This document shows, piece by piece, positions 27,478 through 36,211 of a stretch of DNA of 64,000 nt. The notes under the pieces are model-generated. The model had not been told where the DNA came from and searched no databases. It worked only from the letters and a program-made list of their open reading frames with translations. The stretch's first letter is position 1. Every line of letters starts with the position of its first letter. The stretch comes from Bacillota bacterium (GTDB taxonomy: Bacteria; Bacillota; Clostridia; Oscillospirales; Ruminococcaceae): positions 81,471 to 145,470 of the forward strand of contig JAEWRN010000042.1 of assembly GCA_023460035.1 (NCBI GenBank), given 5' to 3'. Both the position numbers and the translations under genes were made by a program.

Positions 27478-27833
27478 CGCTTTACAGCCTCCTTTTCATG
27501 CGTGTCTATATTGCTTTTCAGCGCCTCGTAATAGATGTTTACCGGCTCAAAGCGGATCTGCTTCGGCTCCAGTAGTTCAGACCGTAGCCAGGCCTTGGCA
27601 AATTGCTCGGCGGTCATCCCGTTATAGGAGATGAAGCCCATCGTGGCAAACGGTGCCGCGCCCAGGATACACATCCAAGACACGGTCTCCGTCCCAACGT
27701 AAGGCTTCAGGCAGAAATACAGCAAATTTGCGACCCCCACCGCCAAGATAGAAAACACGAACTGCCGCATGGACAGCCCGAAAAACATGGATTCGGTATA
27801 GCCCCGAATCTCTCGATTGATTTTTATTTCCAA
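27474..27833 (-). CDS. PrgI-family conjugal transfer membrane protein
   Basis: The 119-residue protein has two or three membrane spans (FVFSILAVGVANLLYFCL and VSWMCILGAAPFATMGFISY) after the typical start MEIKINREIRGYTESMFFGLSMRQF. PrgI proteins correspond to VirB3 and sit in the channel beside VirB4. It starts with TTG behind GGAG. It lies between VirB6-like and VirB4-like genes, the usual order. Confidence 0.9.
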   Translation of the reverse strand: MEIKINREIRGYTESMFFGLSMRQFVFSILAVGVANLLYFCLKPYVGTETVSWMCILGAAPFATMGFISYNGMTAEQFAKAWLRSELLEPKQIRFEPVNIYYEALKSNIDTHEKEAVKR

Positions 27834-27846
27834 TATGCTCTCTCCT

Positions 27847-28683
27847 TTATAGTCCCATCATCTCACGCACAAGTCGATCGGCCATTTTAACAGCTCCAAC
27901 CAAAACAAGCATGTTGAAGATGAGCTCCCCGATATAGCTCCATACCATAGAAGCGGCCGCCGCATCCGGGTTGACCACCGGCGGGCTTGATGCAAACACC
28001 GAGAAAATAATACAGGCAAGCACGATGATAGCACCCTCCAGGCACACCGCGGCATAGCTTTTGAGAAAGCTCTTGCCGATGTTCTGTGTGGGCTCTCCGG
28101 CAAAGCTGGAAAGCGGGATGGGTGCAATCGCCGTATACATGTACATTTTGAAAAACCGTCCGTACACGCTCATGATCATGACAAACGAGAGCACCCAGAT
28201 GAACAGCCCGCCAATCAGCGTAACGGCCCACAACGGGATGGATTCAAAGAACCCGCAGTCCTCAATCGCCGTGATGACCTCCGATGGAAGTACGGTCGCC
28301 TGAGGAGAGCCGAATCCGGCAGCATTCATGATGGTGCTGACCACACCCTGGATAATTTCCAGCAAGGCAAGCATCAGCTCCATGCCGTAGGTGATGAGGC
28401 CCTTGGCAATGGCAAAGCGAACAAACAGCTTTGCGGCATGCTCCGGTTTTTTCAGATCTGCAAAGCTTCCGCAGGTTTTTACGACCCCAACAACAAAAAA
28501 CAGCACCAACAGCGCATAGCCAATGGCCTGCAGTGCGCCGTGGATGCCGGTAATTACCGACCAGATCGAGCCGCCATTAAAGGTCTGCGGCGACTGCGTG
28601 ATCAGCGTCCATATCTCGCTCAGTTTTTCATTCCAAACCTCAAGTGCATTCTCAAGGTTTTGAACGACCCAATTGTCCGACAT
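27847..28683 (-). CDS. VirB6/TrbL-like conjugal transfer protein, CD1112 family
   Basis: The 278-residue polytopic membrane protein has about five or six hydrophobic spans, including YALLVLFFVVGVVKTC, AVTLIGGLFIWVLSFVMIMS and CLEGAIIVLACIIFSVFA. It forms part of the inner-membrane pore for DNA transfer. AGGAGG lies nine bases before the ATG. In related elements it follows the Maff2 gene directly; here a three-gene cassette separates them. Confidence 0.9.
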   Translation of the reverse strand: MSDNWVVQNLENALEVWNEKLSEIWTLITQSPQTFNGGSIWSVITGIHGALQAIGYALLVLFFVVGVVKTCGSFADLKKPEHAAKLFVRFAIAKGLITYGMELMLALLEIIQGVVSTIMNAAGFGSPQATVLPSEVITAIEDCGFFESIPLWAVTLIGGLFIWVLSFVMIMSVYGRFFKMYMYTAIAPIPLSSFAGEPTQNIGKSFLKSYAAVCLEGAIIVLACIIFSVFASSPPVVNPDAAAASMVWSYIGELIFNMLVLVGAVKMADRLVREMMGL

Positions 28684-28751
28684 TTTCGGTTTCCTCCTTT
28701 CGGCTTTTTATTTTTGCGTTTCATAGGTCTGCGACCTCCTTTCAGAAATTC

Positions 28752-28801
28752 GCATATAGAAATAGCCGAGGGATTTTCAATCAAGAAAACCTCTCGGCTA
28801 T
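28752..28801 (-). terminator. putative terminator after cassette
   Basis: ATAGCCGAG pairs with CTCGGCTAT across an 18-base loop, with TTTCTAT following on the minus strand. It would end the inserted cassette before the VirB6 gene, although read-through must occur if the transfer genes share one transcript. Confidence 0.55.
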
Positions 28802-28824
28802 GTATTTTATTAAAAATTATTGGC

Positions 28825-29391
28825 TTACTCCTTATCAACAATCTCATCAATGGAAATCTTTCTTGTCTTTGTTCTCCCTTCGATACTCTTTAGAAGATTA
28901 TTATAACAGTCATCACATAATGTTTTCTTCCAACTTAGGTCCTTTCTCATTGTACCTCGTTTTCCACAATACTCACAAAGATGTGCGGACCATTTTTCGT
29001 ATCCACGAACAAGTTCGGATATATCGTGTCTTAATATCTTAAGAAATTCGGTATCTCCATTGTGTTGTGGATCGAAGCGGAGTGAAGCAGTGCCAAGAAA
29101 ATCAATAGCTTGTAAACTGTAGGGCGCTCCTTCAAAGGTATAATAAAATCGGAGAGTAGCAAATTTCTCTTTTATTTGTAAGACTTTTAAATCTATGTCA
29201 TTCGCAGAAATACCTTCTGTAGCATATCTGTTAGTTATTCTTTGACACAATTCACGAATCAACTCATACCAACCAGAAGAACATTCACAACCCCATGCTT
29301 GATAGGTATTGTGAATTGTACTCTCATCTTTGATGTTTCTTTTCATAAAAGGAAATTTGTTCTGAAGGTCAAGTTCAAATTCTTCTTTCAC
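28825..29391 (-). CDS. hypothetical zinc-finger protein of inserted cassette
   Basis: The 188-residue protein contains a conserved-looking centre (GCECSSGWYELIRELCQRI and FATLRFYYTF) and a C-terminal treble-clef-like finger, CEYCGKRG with CDDCYNNL. It starts with GTG overlapping the TAG of the upstream gene by one base, with GAGGA upstream. I do not recognise a named family. Its genes are inserted in the conjugation operon and have their own promoter, so a cargo role is likely. Confidence 0.75.
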   Translation of the reverse strand: MKEEFELDLQNKFPFMKRNIKDESTIHNTYQAWGCECSSGWYELIRELCQRITNRYATEGISANDIDLKVLQIKEKFATLRFYYTFEGAPYSLQAIDFLGTASLRFDPQHNGDTEFLKILRHDISELVRGYEKWSAHLCEYCGKRGTMRKDLSWKKTLCDDCYNNLLKSIEGRTKTRKISIDEIVDKE

Positions 29392-29975
29392 TAATTTGTT
29401 TCTTCCTCATCGTCTTCATTAATAATATACTTTTTTACATATAAAATGGCTTCTCCTATGCTCATATTTTCAAGAAGAACACCAAATATAGGAATACTAA
29501 TTCTATCCATTAATTCTGGGCAATACGCTGTGATATAGTCTTCTGTTTCAAGAGGCGCCAGTTCATAAAAATCATAAGGGATTATGGTTGCTAAAGTAAT
29601 ATCGTAACACTCGTCCTCCGTAATATATAGGCGAGGTGTATACAAATGCGAAGGCTTATATAGCCCGCTTCCGCTTCCGTCGGATAACGTGAGCCAGACG
29701 CTAGCGTTTATATAGTTGAGAAGACGGTATAGTGCGGCATGCTGTGCGCTATGTTTTCTCACCCACCCCGATGCGTTTTTGTCAAAATAGACCCGGGCTT
29801 CCATGCTACCCTCATAAAACCATATGCAAGCTTCAAGCGTATTATCAGGACAGTTCTGGCACCCAGAATAACACATGGAAATTCGCTCTGTTTCATCATC
29901 ACGGTCAAGGAAGTATCGGATTTGATGTGACTTTAAATATTGTTCAAATCTAAGAAATGCCACATTGCTATCCAT
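29391..29975 (-). CDS. hypothetical acidic protein of inserted cassette
   Basis: The 194-residue acidic protein (end NEDDEEETN) begins with SNVAFLRFEQYLKSHQIRYFLD, a layout like YbjN or type III chaperone folds: a helix, then antiparallel strands (ACIWFYEGSMEARVYFD). That similarity is only a visual impression. GAGGT precedes the ATG. It overlaps the next gene by one base and follows the ribbon-helix-helix gene by 15 bases. Confidence 0.7.
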   Translation of the reverse strand: MDSNVAFLRFEQYLKSHQIRYFLDRDDETERISMCYSGCQNCPDNTLEACIWFYEGSMEARVYFDKNASGWVRKHSAQHAALYRLLNYINASVWLTLSDGSGSGLYKPSHLYTPRLYITEDECYDITLATIIPYDFYELAPLETEDYITAYCPELMDRISIPIFGVLLENMSIGEAILYVKKYIINEDDEEETN

Positions 29976-29990
29976 AAGTAAGCACCTCTT

Positions 29991-30404
29991 TCAAAACAAT
30001 TCATAAACCAAAGCGTTATTTTCTGAGAGTTTTTGCTTCCCATTGACGACATATTTTCTAACCTTTGCAAACGGATGCTTACCAATCTTGCTAGCAAAGC
30101 TTCTCCCAATAGATGCTCGAACTGTACTTGGCTTCTTACCAAAAGTCATATCAATACTTCTATAAGTAGAAGAGGCCTTATTAAGATCAAATTCAACGTT
30201 GCTACTAGCTTGTTTTAGGTATTCTTCGACCTCGTTCAGTACGGTTGTAGTTAGCTGTGTAATTGATAAACCTTTTTTTGATAATCCATAGTAATCTTGA
30301 AGTAAATCTGTCACAAATTGACTCACGCTTACTCCGTTAGTTAACGCCTCGGTGTTTAACTTATTTGCCAAATCCTCGCTTGGATAAAATTGTATACGAT
30401 TCAT
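29991..30404 (-). CDS. ribbon-helix-helix-like regulator of inserted cassette
   Basis: Residues 1-45 (MNRIQFYPSEDLANKLNTEA, then SVSQFVTDLLQDYYG) fit a ribbon-helix-helix DNA-binding fold. The C-terminal half (VEFDLNKASSTYRSID, then GRSFASKIGKHPFAKV) resembles DUF1413-type domains. The protein has 137 residues. It is the first gene of the cassette, 45 bases behind a near-consensus promoter flanked by AGCGAAT repeats, so it may be autoregulatory or an antitoxin-like factor. Confidence 0.7.
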   Translation of the reverse strand: MNRIQFYPSEDLANKLNTEALTNGVSVSQFVTDLLQDYYGLSKKGLSITQLTTTVLNEVEEYLKQASSNVEFDLNKASSTYRSIDMTFGKKPSTVRASIGRSFASKIGKHPFAKVRKYVVNGKQKLSENNALVYELF

Positions 30405-30419
30405 TAGTTTTCCTCCATT

Positions 30420-30477
30420 TCTTAGCGATTAACTCATTCGCTAACAATATAATACCGCAATAAAGCGAATAAGTCAA
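30420..30477 (-). promoter_or_regulatory. cassette promoter with AGCGAAT inverted repeats
   Basis: On the minus strand TTGACT (30472-30477) and TATTAT (30449-30454) are 17 bases apart. TTATTCGCT between them and AGCGAATGA just downstream form an inverted repeat around the -10 region, and AGCGA/TCGCT repeats again before the ribosome site. These are good operator candidates for the ribbon-helix-helix protein. Confidence 0.7.
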
Positions 30478-30564
30478 TCACTTTTTATTGCAACTCAACA
30501 AGTGTCATAACTTAACCTTGCTATGTATTTGCCACACCCCGAAAGAGGTGCGGCTTTTGCTATA

Positions 30565-30909
30565 TTAACCTGTGATAAGAGTCAAAATTTCCTTCGCAAA
30601 GGTGATGATGACGCCGCCGGCAAGGGTCAGAAAGCCGTTGGAGCGCTGAGAAGGGTCATGGCTCTGGAAAGAGAGGCCGACCTGCACCACGCCCCAGCCG
30701 AGCAGAATCATACCCACGGCACGGATCAGGCCAAAGATAAAGTCACTGAGGTTGTTTACAACCGTGATTGGGTCTCCCGCAGCAAAGGCGGTTACGCCGG
30801 TGCACAGAATGAAAGCAACAGCCATCACCATTGCCGCGTAGAAATGAAAGCCCTTTTTCACCTTAGAAGGGATTTCATTCGTCTGCTTCAGCTTGTTTTT
30901 CTTGTTCAT
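30565..30909 (-). CDS. Maff2-family conjugation membrane protein (VirB2-like)
   Basis: The 114-residue protein has a signal-like span (FYAAMVMAVAFILCTGVTAFAA) and a second span (FIFGLIRAVGMILLGWGVVQVGL), the size and layout of VirB2-like pilins. Maff2 proteins occur next to the VirD4 gene of Tn1549-type elements. The start at 30909 overlaps the VirD4 gene by 35 bases, supported by GGAGG nine bases upstream. Confidence 0.88.
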   Translation of the reverse strand: MNKKNKLKQTNEIPSKVKKGFHFYAAMVMAVAFILCTGVTAFAAGDPITVVNNLSDFIFGLIRAVGMILLGWGVVQVGLSFQSHDPSQRSNGFLTLAGGVIITFAKEILTLITG

Positions 30910-32755
30910 GTTTCATTTCCTCCATTTTCTTTTTCAAAAGTTCTTCCAGTTCTTCCTCGCAGAAGAACAGGTAGTCGTCCTCATCGACAGGGTTTTCCTT
31001 GCAGGCCTTCAGCAGCGTTTCGTTGACTCCGAGCACTGCAAAGCTGTGCAGATCCTCCCCGTGTCGATAGCTCTCGGCACCTCCGTCTGTGATGCGGGAT
31101 ACATTGGGGTGATGCAGAATGTCATACTTAAAATCCTGCACCGGATATTCACCGCGTACAAAAAGAAGCGCATACTTGTTGTCCAGCCTGCGCACTTCGT
31201 CCGGCGTCATCAGCTCGCGACCGGTGATCTGGTCATTTCTGGAATAGCTTCCGTTGCGGCCCTTGGACTGCCCGTAGGTGTTCATGTCGATGGTCTCCTT
31301 GCCCAGAAGCTTGGACACATACTCATGCGTCGACTGCTCGTTGCCCCCGAGATACAAAAACTCATCGCAGTTGCCTACGATAGATTCCCACTGCTTTTCG
31401 AACAGTGCCTTCAGCTGGGCGAGGTTTTGAATGATGATGGACACGCTGATTTCACGGCTTCGCATGGTGGACAGCAGCTTGTCAAACTCATCCGGCAGTG
31501 CGACGTTCGCGAACTCATCCATGACAAAATGAACGTGAACAGGAAGCCTGCCGCCGTGGACAATATCCGCCTGATAGTAAAGCTGCTGGAACAGCTGCGT
31601 GTACAGCATGCCGACGATAAAGTTGAAGGAGCTATCGTTGTCGGGGATGACCGCGAAGATAGCGGTTTTTCGTTTCCCAAGCTCGGACAGCTCCAGCTCA
31701 TCACACTGTGTAATACTTGCGAGGGATTCCAGGTTGAACTTCTCCAGACGGGAGATGAGGGTGATCTGAATGGACTTCAGCGTCTTGCCGCTACCGGAGT
31801 GATAGCTTCGGTAATACTTGAGGGCAATGTGCTCCGCATTTCGCATGGCAAGGCGCTCAAAGAGAATATCCAGCGCGGATTTGTAATTGTCGTCATCCTC
31901 CTTGACCTCGCCTGCGCGGATCATTTCCATGACCATGGGAAAGTTCTGCTCCTCGGGCGGTGCCTCATAATGCAGATAAAACACCAGCGCCAGAAGAAGC
32001 ATAGTCGCCGCCTGATCCCAGAAGGGATCCTGCGACTGGCTGCCCTTTGGGGTGGTGTTTTTAAAAAGGTTTGTCACCAGGCGCTGAATATCATTGTCGT
32101 CCCGCAGGTAGACAAACGGATTGTAGCAATGGCTTTTCTCCATGTTGATCAGGTCGATGACCTTGATGTCATAGCCTTCGTTCTCCAGCAGATGCCCGGT
32201 GTCTCGTAAAATCTCGCCCTTCGGGTCAAGTATAACAAGGGAAGAATTTGCATTCATGATATTCGGCTTGGCAAAAAATCGGGTCTTGCCGGAACCGGAA
32301 CCGCCGCAAACCAGCACATTGAGATTTCGCCGGTGCACATGCCCGTCCAGCCCAATGGCAACGTTTTGCGTCAGGATCTTGTTTTCGGTTTTCTTTGGAT
32401 CTGCATACTTCTTGTTGATCTGACCGGGAAGCCCCCATTTTGCCGAACCGTGTTCCTCGCGTCGCCGATAATTCTTATCGGACGAAAGATGGATGCCAAT
32501 TCCCAGACCATAGCACAACAGCAAAATGAGGACAGTTTTTACACTGTCCTCACACCACCTGAGCTGAAACGGATTGCTCATAACCGCGCCGAAATTGTTT
32601 ACGATTCCCGCAAGGCCATCCTTCAGAAATGGGGCAATCAGAAGCGCGATCCAGATGACGGGAATCATCCCGAATAGATAAAGAAAAATGCTTTGCTTGG
32701 AGAGCTTATCTTTCCTCACGATCCACCTTCTTTTTATCCTTTTTGGGTGGCGCAT
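30875..32755 (-). CDS. VirD4-like coupling protein, CD1115 family
   Basis: The protein brings the relaxase-DNA complex to the channel. Two N-terminal spans (IFLYLFGMIPVIWIALLIAPF and VKTVLILLLCYGLGIGIHL) precede a TraG/VirD4 ATPase domain with Walker A CGGSGSGKTRFF near residue 150 and Walker B VHFVMDEFANVALP near 400. The ATG at 32755 gives 626 residues; a GTG at 32719 behind AAGGTGG would give 614 and less overlap with the 63-residue gene, and cannot be excluded. Confidence 0.93.
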   Translation of the reverse strand: MRHPKRIKRRWIVRKDKLSKQSIFLYLFGMIPVIWIALLIAPFLKDGLAGIVNNFGAVMSNPFQLRWCEDSVKTVLILLLCYGLGIGIHLSSDKNYRRREEHGSAKWGLPGQINKKYADPKKTENKILTQNVAIGLDGHVHRRNLNVLVCGGSGSGKTRFFAKPNIMNANSSLVILDPKGEILRDTGHLLENEGYDIKVIDLINMEKSHCYNPFVYLRDDNDIQRLVTNLFKNTTPKGSQSQDPFWDQAATMLLLALVFYLHYEAPPEEQNFPMVMEMIRAGEVKEDDDNYKSALDILFERLAMRNAEHIALKYYRSYHSGSGKTLKSIQITLISRLEKFNLESLASITQCDELELSELGKRKTAIFAVIPDNDSSFNFIVGMLYTQLFQQLYYQADIVHGGRLPVHVHFVMDEFANVALPDEFDKLLSTMRSREISVSIIIQNLAQLKALFEKQWESIVGNCDEFLYLGGNEQSTHEYVSKLLGKETIDMNTYGQSKGRNGSYSRNDQITGRELMTPDEVRRLDNKYALLFVRGEYPVQDFKYDILHHPNVSRITDGGAESYRHGEDLHSFAVLGVNETLLKACKENPVDEDDYLFFCEEELEELLKKKMEEMKHEQEKQAEADE

Positions 32756-32897
32756 CAATGACCTTTAGTAGAAGATCATCCACATCCTCTGTGGGCTTAT
32801 CGTCCCGGATTAGATCGTTCCGCCAGTCTGCGAGGCCACCCACCATCAGCCGCTGTTCAAAGCTATTTAGTGTCACAACAACCTTTTCGTCTGCCAT
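32706..32897 (-). CDS. small conserved conjugation-operon protein
   Basis: The 63-residue soluble protein (TLNSFEQRLMVGGLADWRNDL, basic end KKDKKKVDREER) has no recognised family. It sits between PcfB and VirD4 and overlaps both, which argues for a real, coupled gene. Its tail motif TEDVDDLLLKVI is close to TEDIDGLLMMIM in the 52-residue protein at 37.6 kb, so the two small proteins may be related. Confidence 0.75.
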   Translation of the reverse strand: MADEKVVVTLNSFEQRLMVGGLADWRNDLIRDDKPTEDVDDLLLKVIDAPPKKDKKKVDREER

Positions 32898-33694
32898 CAG
32901 CGCACCTCCTTCTCAGACTTTTTCTTTGGTACAGGAATGTGCTCCTTGGGGCGTTCTGCCGATGGCGTTCTCCCAGGCTGTGCCGGCTTCCGTCCCTGCT
33001 GTTCTTCGCGAATATCTCGGAGCTCCTGCCTTACGGAAGGCCGCTCACGCTCCGCAGTTCTATCAGGGGTACCCACGCCGGACTTTGCTCTGGCCTCGTA
33101 GGAAGGCTCGGACGGACGGGACTTCGCAGTCCGGGCCATGGTGGGGTTTTCGGTTTGCGGTGCCTCTGAAGAGGGATTCTGCTCCGGGACAACCGCTTCC
33201 AAAAATTCATCCACCTTGTCCTTCACGCGGTCATTTCGTTCCGGAACCGGGATATCCTCACCGGGAACAGCGGTGTCCTTTCCACGACTTTTTTGGATCT
33301 CCGTCTTGACGGTGCCCATATCGATGGAGGCAAGCCCGAAGCGCTCAAAAATACGATTGATTTTGCTGGCATCCTCTGCGCGGGTCATGATATCGGTCAG
33401 CCCATCATTGGCATCCCGATCCTTCAGTACGCAGTAGAGAACGCCGTATTTTTTTGCCTCCTCACAGAATTTTTGAAGCTCGGTGTCCTTAACTGCAAAT
33501 ACCTTTAGCTCCTTTCCGCTTTTCAGCATGTTGGTAAGCCGTATTTTGCCCTTAGTTTTCTTCTGTTCTTTCAAAACAGCATAGAGCAGGACTGCCAATC
33601 GCTCGGCGGCCTTACCGCTCAGTTTTGCAGCGACCTCAACGCCGTTTAGGGACATCCTCACGACCTGTTCTGCCGCGTCTCCCGAATAACTCAT
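32897..33694 (-). CDS. PcfB-family (DUF3801) conjugation protein
   Basis: The 265-residue protein has an N-terminal DUF3801 domain (SGDAAEQVVRMSLNGVEVAAKLSG, then AERLAVLLYAVL) and a long charged, disordered tail rich in Pro, Arg and Glu. PcfB helps to join relaxase and coupling protein. The start at 33694 is chosen for AGGAGG; it lies 59 bases inside the relaxase gene. Confidence 0.88.
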   Translation of the reverse strand: MSYSGDAAEQVVRMSLNGVEVAAKLSGKAAERLAVLLYAVLKEQKKTKGKIRLTNMLKSGKELKVFAVKDTELQKFCEEAKKYGVLYCVLKDRDANDGLTDIMTRAEDASKINRIFERFGLASIDMGTVKTEIQKSRGKDTAVPGEDIPVPERNDRVKDKVDEFLEAVVPEQNPSSEAPQTENPTMARTAKSRPSEPSYEARAKSGVGTPDRTAERERPSVRQELRDIREEQQGRKPAQPGRTPSAERPKEHIPVPKKKSEKEVR

Positions 33695-35060
33695 TTGTTT
33701 CCTCCTTTTCCTTCTGTTGTTCCTGTAATGCCGCAAGCTCCTGCTGCATGCTCTCGGCACGGCTTTCCACCGTATCGGCAAGCTCCAATGAGTGGCGGAG
33801 CTTTTTGATTTGCGTGGAGACGCCAGCGATTTGGGCCTTCACCGCAAGCGCACCTTCCTCATTTTCGGCGCGCAGCATACGCTTGAGCTTGTTTCTCAAA
33901 TCGGCCCGCTGCGCCGTCAACGCATCTACATTCTCCTTTGTCTTCAGCCGGTAAGCGCTCAAATCCTCAAAGTTCTCAATGCTGTTCTCACCGAGAAATC
34001 GGGTCTGCTCGTCCAATCTGTCCAGTTTGCGGATATCCTCGCGCATAAAAAAGGACACCCTTGCGGATGTCGGAAACCGGACAATAATATGGAGCTCGTA
34101 GCAATAGTAATAGTAGAGCGCTTGGAGCCCTTTGGCTTTTATATGGGGTGGATGCTCATTGCGATAGTTCTGATAGGCGTTTTGTTCTTCTTCCGGGAAT
34201 GGAGCCTCTTGGCGGATATTCTCCAGTATTCGATTTCGGAGTTCATCCATATCGTAGCCATCGCCCAAGCGGTCAAACCGATGGAAGCGTTCTGTGCCCT
34301 TCGGCTTGAGAGACGGTCGCTCTAAGGGGGAGCCGTCCTTGCGATAGAGCTTAATCTCATAGCCCATGTCCGCCAGAGCATCGAAAAACTCCCGCTCCGT
34401 TACCGATGCTTTGATAGCCTTATCGATATCTGCGCGGATCAGGCCGGCATGCGTCGGTTTGCCGTTTTTCTCGGCAGACCACTCGCCATAGTTTTTGCCT
34501 TTTCCGTCCGGATGTCGAATTGTTGACAGCCCATATTCCCGACAAAGGCGGTCAGAAGCTTCTCGCATCTGCTGATAATCATCCCTTGTGCGATGGAACT
34601 TGATGCCATCTACAAAGGACACGGTGTTGATCACAAAGTGATTATGCAGGTGAGAAGCTTTGTCCACATGCGTGCAGACAAGCACCTGGTAACGATCCGC
34701 CCACAGTGTTTCCGCAAGGCGGATACCAATCTCATGAGCCTGCTCCGGTGTCACCTCGCCTTGCCTAAAGGACTGGTATCCGTGGTAAGCAATCGTCCCG
34801 TCGCATTTGCGAAACTGCTCCTTTACGGACATCATATCCTTTCTCGCGGTTGCAGGGTTGCAGTTAAGCCCTGTCACAAGCTGCCTTTGATTGGTGGCAC
34901 TCTCGCGCCCGGCATAAGCGATTACGTCCTCCAGCGAATCGGTGTTGAGTTTGTCAGGAACTTTGATCACTTCAGGGGTCGTCGTCTTATCCGGGTTTTC
35001 GGCATACATCAGTACCTTGCCGATGTAGCCCTTGACCCGCCAGATGGATGTCGTTGCCAT
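33636..35060 (-). CDS. MOBP-type relaxase (VirD2/MobA family)
   Basis: This is the DNA-nicking transesterase of the element, 474 residues. An early tyrosine region (WRVKGYIGKVLMYAENP) is followed by the metal-binding motif HVDKASHLHNHFVIN near residue 130-144. The C-terminal half is a coiled coil (residues about 365-455, repeated Glu/Lys/Leu) that probably contacts MobC and the coupling protein. The start overlaps the MobC stop by one base. Confidence 0.93.
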   Translation of the reverse strand: MATTSIWRVKGYIGKVLMYAENPDKTTTPEVIKVPDKLNTDSLEDVIAYAGRESATNQRQLVTGLNCNPATARKDMMSVKEQFRKCDGTIAYHGYQSFRQGEVTPEQAHEIGIRLAETLWADRYQVLVCTHVDKASHLHNHFVINTVSFVDGIKFHRTRDDYQQMREASDRLCREYGLSTIRHPDGKGKNYGEWSAEKNGKPTHAGLIRADIDKAIKASVTEREFFDALADMGYEIKLYRKDGSPLERPSLKPKGTERFHRFDRLGDGYDMDELRNRILENIRQEAPFPEEEQNAYQNYRNEHPPHIKAKGLQALYYYYCYELHIIVRFPTSARVSFFMREDIRKLDRLDEQTRFLGENSIENFEDLSAYRLKTKENVDALTAQRADLRNKLKRMLRAENEEGALAVKAQIAGVSTQIKKLRHSLELADTVESRAESMQQELAALQEQQKEKEETNELFGRRGRTGREDVPKRR

Positions 35061-35374
35061 TAGCCGTACATCCCCCTTATCAGCGTCCCGACTGATTCCT
35101 GCAGCCAGCGCATATTCTCCCAGTAGACGGCGGTATCCACAAAGCCCTTTGTGTTTGCGATCGTAGCAATCTGATTGAGATTGCCGCCGATCTTACGAAG
35201 GCTGTGAAGCACCTCTGTAAACTGGGCGGGCGGCTGTTCTTTTAGCGGCATTTTACGAATGAGCGCTCGCAGATATGCCTCCCGCGAGAGCCCGGATTTC
35301 TCCACATCCCGGTTCAGCAAAGCCGCCTCACTTGCGTTTAAGCGCAGGTCAATCTTGATCTCGCGTCTTGCCAT
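35060..35374 (-). CDS. mobC: MobC-like relaxosome protein
   Basis: The 104-residue protein starts with a ribbon-helix-helix (REIKIDLRLNASEAALLNRDVEKSGL) and carries the MobC core (LRKIGGNLNQIATIANTKG). It binds the oriT region and helps the relaxase nick. AGGAGG precedes the ATG, and the oriT-like sequence lies directly upstream. Confidence 0.9.
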   Translation of the reverse strand: MARREIKIDLRLNASEAALLNRDVEKSGLSREAYLRALIRKMPLKEQPPAQFTEVLHSLRKIGGNLNQIATIANTKGFVDTAVYWENMRWLQESVGTLIRGMYG

Positions 35375-35475
35375 TTAGCCTCCTTTCAGGCGAGCAAGGG
35401 TTTGGGGCTACCCCAACAAGCGGCCTTTTGACGGCAAAAGGCGATGCTTGCTAAGAAAAAGTCGCAAACCTCTTG
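35375..35475. other. candidate origin of transfer (oriT)
   Basis: The gap upstream of mobC has no gene and holds stacked inverted repeats: TTGGGGC/ACCCCAA around 35402-35416, CTTTTG/CAAAAG around 35425-35440 and GCAAACCTCTTGCG near 35463. This position, directly ahead of mobC and relaxase, is where oriT of related elements lies. The nick site itself cannot be read from sequence alone. Confidence 0.5.
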
Positions 35476-35491
35476 CGCCATTTCTCAAGAT

Positions 35492-36211
35492 TCAGGACCG
35501 CTCATCGGAAGTCCTCACTTTCGGCTCATAGGGTACAGCGGTGATCTCACCACCCACTCGATAGAACCGCTCTGGATTCTTAAATTGCTTGGTGTAGCGG
35601 TCGAGCTGCTCCGAAGAAAGGCTTCCGAAGGAACAGCCGGAGCAGTCACAGATGAAGAAGGGTCCGGCGATAATATCCTGCAGCTTTCCGTCCTCACCGT
35701 AGATGCCTCGATTGAGATCCATACCATTGATCTTGCCTTCATCATTACAGACGATGCAGACCTGCTCTTCAAAAGGATAGTAGGTCTCAATGAGACCGCC
35801 AACTACCCGTTGCAAGCCTGCCAGGGACGGATCAATATCGGCGGGCTTTGCGTATTTGCCGGGCTCCACCAGCACGACCTTGATGAGGCTTTTTTGCTGT
35901 GTCTCCTCCGGGTCAAAATAGATTTCCTTGAAGCCGAAGCTGTCACAGAAATAGAAGCCGGGCTTTACCTGATCTGTCCCATCCATAACCTCCACAACAT
36001 CCGACACCGACATGGAATGCCCAACAAAGCCATCCGGCGGATCCAAGTTGAACTTTTCGAAAGCTTCCTCCAAATTACTGCAGGGAACCTCGCCATCGAA
36101 CACGCAGTCATAGGATGCACAATCCATCCGATCCTTTGCTTTTTCAAGCCCGATAAAGGCAAGCTGCCGGGTGTCCCTCTCGGGGTCGATCTGATACAGT
36201 CGCATTTTCAT
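35492..36211 (-). CDS. YodL and DUF3846 domain protein
   Basis: The 239-residue protein joins a YodL-like domain (MRLYQIDPERDTRQLAFIGLEKA, then HSMSVSDVV) to a DUF3846 domain (IKVVLVEPGKYAKPADI, then VCIVCNDEGKINGMDLNRGIYG). Both are common accessory proteins of clostridial conjugative elements and phages, with no known activity. The ATG lies inside the stop of the upstream Toprim gene (ATGA), so they are coupled. Confidence 0.85.
   Translation of the reverse strand: MKMRLYQIDPERDTRQLAFIGLEKAKDRMDCASYDCVFDGEVPCSNLEEAFEKFNLDPPDGFVGHSMSVSDVVEVMDGTDQVKPGFYFCDSFGFKEIYFDPEETQQKSLIKVVLVEPGKYAKPADIDPSLAGLQRVVGGLIETYYPFEEQVCIVCNDEGKINGMDLNRGIYGEDGKLQDIIAGPFFICDCSGCSFGSLSSEQLDRYTKQFKNPERFYRVGGEITAVPYEPKVRTSDERS

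Noticed and set aside
28620..28724. Minus-strand ORF of 34 codons (MKRKNKKPKGGNRK...) behind AGGAGG, overlapping the VirB6 start
   Set aside because: Most of the frame lies within the VirB6-like gene, and its lysine-rich start is largely the ribosome-site sequence of that gene; no independent support.
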